Below are positions 60,760 to 64,000 of a stretch of DNA of 64,000 nucleotides, piece after piece. Every line of letters starts with the position of its first letter. Position 1 is the stretch's first letter. The position numbers and the translations under genes are program-made. The notes beneath the pieces are model-generated. The model was given only the letters and a program-made list of their open reading frames with translations. It searched no databases and was not told where the DNA came from. The stretch covers positions 186,001 through 250,000 of the forward strand of contig NZ_WBWA01000003.1 of assembly GCF_008932295.1 (NCBI RefSeq), written 5' to 3'. Origin of the DNA: Brucella tritici. GTDB taxonomy: Bacteria; Pseudomonadota; Alphaproteobacteria; Rhizobiales; Rhizobiaceae.

Positions 60760-63700
60760 ATAGATTCTTCGTCGACCGCCCCGTTTTCGCGGCGGTCATC
60801 TCCATTGTGCTCGTGCTGGCTGGCCTGATCTGTATCCGGATCCTGCCGATTGCGCAGTACCCTGAATTGACGCCGCCACAGGTCGTCGTCAGTGCAACCT
60901 ATCCCGGCGCAAGTGCCGAAACGGTGGCGCAGACTGTTGCTGCGCCATTGGAACAGCAGATCAACGGCGTCGAGAACATGCTTTATATGCAGTCCTCGAG
61001 CCTTGGTAGCGGTACGATGCAGTTGACCGTGACCTTCGCTCTGGGCACTGACCCGGATCAGGCCACCATCAACGTCAACAACCGCGTGCAGCGTGCGACC
61101 TCGTCGCTTCCGCAGGAAGTTCAGCGTCTCGGTGTCACGGTGGACAAGCGTTCCACCACGATTCTCGGCATGGTCGCCATGTTCTCCGACAGCGATCGGT
61201 ATGACCGCACCTATGTCGGTAACTACGCGCTTCTAAACGTGGTCGATGACCTCAAGCGTTTGCAGGGTGTTGGCGATGTGCAGCTACTTGGCAATATCGA
61301 TTATTCGATGCGTATCTGGCTGCGTCCAGACAAGCTGGCGCAGTATAATCTGACCCCAAGCGATGTCTCGACGGCCATTCAGGAGCAGAATGCGCAGTTT
61401 GCAGCAGGCCGCTTCGGTGACCAGCCTGACCCGCAAGCTGGTCCGTTCACCTATACGGCGACCACGCAAGGGCGTTTGCCGGATGCTGCGGCTTTCGAGA
61501 ACATCATCCTGCGTTCCAGCTCCAACGCCGCAACGTTGCGTCTCAAGGATGTCGCGCGCGTCGAGCTCGGCACGGAAAGTTATCTCGTCGACAGTAATCT
61601 TAACGGCACGTCTGCTGTCCCGATTGCAATCTATCTGCAGCCGGGTGCGAACGCGCTCAATACGATGGAACTCATTCAGAACCGTATGAATGAGCTGAAG
61701 GCGAGCTTCCCGGCTGGTATCGACTACTCGATCCCCTTTGATACGACAAAGTTCATCAAGGTTTCCATCGAGGAAGTGGTTCACACCTTCATCGAGGCGA
61801 TCATTCTCGTCGTGCTGGTGGTTTTCATCTTCCTGCAGAACTGGCGGGCGACACTTATTCCCATCATCGCAGTGCCGATCTCGATCATTGGTACTTTCGC
61901 GGGCATGTATGTGCTTGGCTTCTCCATCAACCTCCTGACGCTTTTCGGCCTGGTGTTGGCAATCGGTATCGTGGTCGATGACGCCATTGTGGTTCTGGAA
62001 AACGTCGAACGTATCATGACGACCGAGAAACTGTCGCCACGCAAGGCCGCCATCAAGGCAATGGGCGAAGTGACAGGACCGGTTGTCGCGATTGTTCTCG
62101 TGCTTTGCGCCGTGTTTATTCCAGTGGCCTTCATGGGCGGTCTTGTCGGCGAAATGTACAAGCAATTCGCCGTCACCATCGCGATTTCGGTGACGTTGTC
62201 CGGTCTTGTGGCTCTGACACTGACACCGGCGCTCTGCGCACTGATCCTGAAGCCTGGCCATCACGAGCCAATGCTGCCGTTCCGCATCTTCAACCGCTTC
62301 TTCGAGCGGGTGACAGACGGCTATTCTCGTGGCGTTCGCTTCTTTTTGAAGCGCGCCGCAATCGGTCTGATCATTTTTGCAGGCCTTCTTGGCGCTACCT
62401 ACTATCTTTTCGAGAGGGTGCCGGGATCGCTGTTGCCTGACGAGGATCAGGGGTTCCTGTTCAGTGTTGCGGTACTTCCTCCTGCGGCCTCTCTGGAGCG
62501 CACAACGGCGGTTCTGGATCAGGCAAGCGCGAATATCCGGAAAAGCCCGGCTGTGGAAAGCGTCTTTGCGGTATCCGGTTTCGACCTTCTGTCGGGCGGT
62601 CTGAAAACCAGTGCGGGCACGATGTTCATCATGCTCAAAGACTGGAAAGAGCGTACGACACCTGAGACTGATGCACGCAATCTTCCCGGCGCGATCATGG
62701 CGATGAATTCGGGCATCAAGGACGGGCTTGTTCTGGCGTTCAACCCACCTCCGATCATGGGCCTCAGCACGACCGGCGGTTTTGAACTCTATGTTCAGGA
62801 TCGTACAGGCGGTGGTGTGGAATCGCTGACACGTGCGACCAAGCTCATTACCGAAGCTGCGGCCAAGCGGCCGGAGTTGCAGGGCGTTCGTACGACGTTT
62901 GATCCGAACGTTCCCCAGTATGACATCCAGCTTGATCGCGAAAAGGCGAAGGCTATGGGTGTGCCGATCAACTCCGTATTCACTGCAATGCAGGCGACGT
63001 TCGGCAGCCTCTACGTCAACGACTTTACGCTGTTTGGCCGCAACTATCAGGTCAACCTGCAGTCGGAAGCCGAGTTCCGTCGCGATCCAAGCGATCTCAA
63101 GCATGTCTTCGTGCGAGCCAATTCTGGCAGCATGATCCCGCTTGATGCCCTTGTGACCGTCAAGCGTATTGTCGGCCCCGATCAGCTGGAACGCTTCAAT
63201 GCCTTCAACGCAGCGAAGATTACCGGTAATCCGGCACCGGGTTTCACCTCTGGTGACGCGATCAAGGCAATGCAGGAAGTGGCGGCGGAAGTTCTTCCGC
63301 AAGGCTATCAGATCGCATGGACCGGCTCGGCCTATCAGGAAGTGACCACCAGCGGCACCGGCACACAGGCCATGATCTTTGGTCTTGTCATGGTGTTCCT
63401 GATCCTTGCTGCACAGTATGAACGCTGGAGCCTGCCGCTCGCCGTCATCACCGCGGTACCTTTTGCTATCTTCGGTGCGCTGTTGGCGACCGATCTGCGC
63501 GGGTTGACCAATGACGTGTATTTCCAGATTGGTCTGGTGACACTCATAGGTCTGGCGGCGAAGAACGCGATTCTGATTGTGGAATTCGCGGTGCTTGAAC
63601 GAGAGACGGGCAAGTCCGCTATCGAGGCGGCAGCGTCGGCAGCTCGTTTGCGCTTCCGTCCGATTGTGATGACCTCGCTGGCCTTCATTCTTGGCGTGGT

Positions 63701-63911
63701 GCCGCTCGCAATCAGCACGGGTGCCGGTTCGGCAAGCCGTCACTCGATCGGTACGGGCGTTATCGGCGGCATGTTGGCAGCAACGTTTATCGCTACGTTC
63801 TTCATTCCGATGTTCTACAGCCTGATAGCGCGCAAGCCTCCGAAGAAACCGGAGGATGAAGATGTGAATGAAACAACTGGTCCGAATGGACCAGCTGACA
63901 ACCAGATCTAG
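60756..63911 (+). CDS. bepE: RND multidrug efflux pump, AcrB/BepE type
   Basis: 1051 residues. [20 protein letters not shown] at TM1, [20 protein letters not shown] in the porter, TM4 relay pair in [16 protein letters not shown], and a docking domain. The layout (FFVDRP start, [10 protein letters not shown]) is AcrB/MexB-like, different from the pump at 21923. Exports drugs, bile-salt or dye-like compounds through a TolC-type channel (BepC in Brucella, not encoded here). ATGA-coupled to the adaptor. Confidence 0.88.
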   Translation: MNRFFVDRPVFAAVISIVLVLAGLICIRILPIAQYPELTPPQVVVSATYPGASAETVAQTVAAPLEQQINGVENMLYMQSSSLGSGTMQLTVTFALGTDPDQATINVNNRVQRATSSLPQEVQRLGVTVDKRSTTILGMVAMFSDSDRYDRTYVGNYALLNVVDDLKRLQGVGDVQLLGNIDYSMRIWLRPDKLAQYNLTPSDVSTAIQEQNAQFAAGRFGDQPDPQAGPFTYTATTQGRLPDAAAFENIILRSSSNAATLRLKDVARVELGTESYLVDSNLNGTSAVPIAIYLQPGANALNTMELIQNRMNELKASFPAGIDYSIPFDTTKFIKVSIEEVVHTFIEAIILVVLVVFIFLQNWRATLIPIIAVPISIIGTFAGMYVLGFSINLLTLFGLVLAIGIVVDDAIVVLENVERIMTTEKLSPRKAAIKAMGEVTGPVVAIVLVLCAVFIPVAFMGGLVGEMYKQFAVTIAISVTLSGLVALTLTPALCALILKPGHHEPMLPFRIFNRFFERVTDGYSRGVRFFLKRAAIGLIIFAGLLGATYYLFERVPGSLLPDEDQGFLFSVAVLPPAASLERTTAVLDQASANIRKSPAVESVFAVSGFDLLSGGLKTSAGTMFIMLKDWKERTTPETDARNLPGAIMAMNSGIKDGLVLAFNPPPIMGLSTTGGFELYVQDRTGGGVESLTRATKLITEAAAKRPELQGVRTTFDPNVPQYDIQLDREKAKAMGVPINSVFTAMQATFGSLYVNDFTLFGRNYQVNLQSEAEFRRDPSDLKHVFVRANSGSMIPLDALVTVKRIVGPDQLERFNAFNAAKITGNPAPGFTSGDAIKAMQEVAAEVLPQGYQIAWTGSAYQEVTTSGTGTQAMIFGLVMVFLILAAQYERWSLPLAVITAVPFAIFGALLATDLRGLTNDVYFQIGLVTLIGLAAKNAILIVEFAVLERETGKSAIEAAASAARLRFRPIVMTSLAFILGVVPLAISTGAGSASRHSIGTGVIGGMLAATFIATFFIPMFYSLIARKPPKKPEDEDVNETTGPNGPADNQI

Positions 63912-63930
63912 CCAGTTTCTAGAGCCAAAC

Positions 63931-63960
63931 AAAAGCCCCGCCGAAAGGCGGGGCTTTTTG
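63931..63960 (+). terminator. Rho-independent terminator of the bepDE operon
   Basis: 12-bp stem AAAAGCCCCGCC/GGCGGGGCTTTT (63931-63942, 63947-63958) followed by T residues. The remaining bases to 64000 show no gene. Confidence 0.85.
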
Positions 63961-64000
63961 CATCAGCCTATGCTTGCACTCCTCGGCAAGGCTGGAAATG

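Noticed and set aside
61284-63932. 882-residue open frame antisense to the AcrB-like pump
   Set aside because: It is a His/Arg-rich shadow of a GC-rich coding region with no family motif; the sense frame has all RND motifs.

Overview
The window looks like an alphaproteobacterial chromosome of the Brucella/Ochrobactrum group. The basis is gene content and order (a TetR gene divergent from an AcrAB-like bepDE-type pump, a reductive pyrimidine-degradation cluster, many Ugp/Mal-type sugar importers) and the short palindromic intergenic repeats typical of this group. The genus is inferred from recognised families, not from a database search.

Bases 1 to about 18,613 are the right part of a temperate prophage that abuts the 3' end of a tRNA-Arg(ACG) gene (18614-18690, minus strand). 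Its left end and integrase lie outside the window. From left to right it carries: the end of an outer-membrane barrel gene; a minus-strand receptor-binding module (a glycine-rich adhesin and two paralogous collagen-like fibre proteins); a small exported protein; and a minus-strand early operon with a Toprim/helicase primase, a VRR-NUC nuclease, a mini-membrane protein, a second nuclease-like protein, a zinc-ribbon DEAD/DEAH helicase, a DNA methyltransferase and a small zinc-finger-like protein ending in a sliding-clamp-binding motif. After a divergent control region comes a plus-strand operon: CI-like repressor, YqaJ-type exonuclease, RecT-like annealing protein, excisionase-like HTH, a Topo VI-A/Spo11-like protein, HNH nuclease, a tandem-HTH protein and a DnaN-like sliding clamp. 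A family of 17-bp inverted repeats (6-bp arms, 5-bp spacer) marks the control points and may be the repressor operators.

The host part begins with a sensor histidine kinase (18.9-20.4 kb) divergent from an RND efflux pair (20.8-25.1 kb). From 25.3 to 32.7 kb is a minus-strand operon for pyrimidine uptake and degradation (NMT1/THI5-like ABC importer, dihydropyrimidinase, N-carbamoyl amidohydrolase), divergent from a RutR-like TetR regulator. A near-consensus RutR site lies between them. The dihydropyrimidine dehydrogenase subunits (preA/preT type) are in a second operon at 47.6-50.4 kb with its own RutR-like site.

Between these two operons sits a block of about 14 kb. It has two sugar-type ABC importers pointing away from each other, a PLP enzyme, two GntR regulators, an aldo/keto reductase, a PfkB kinase and a DHDPS-family aldolase. 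It looks like an uptake and breakdown island for an unidentified sugar-like compound.

The right part holds an EamA exporter, a CoxG-like protein, pgi, an M14-type deacylase, a HAD phosphatase, a GST, a FadD-like acyl-CoA ligase, and finally a TetR repressor divergent from a second RND pump (bepR-bepD-bepE type). No rRNA and no CRISPR array were seen.
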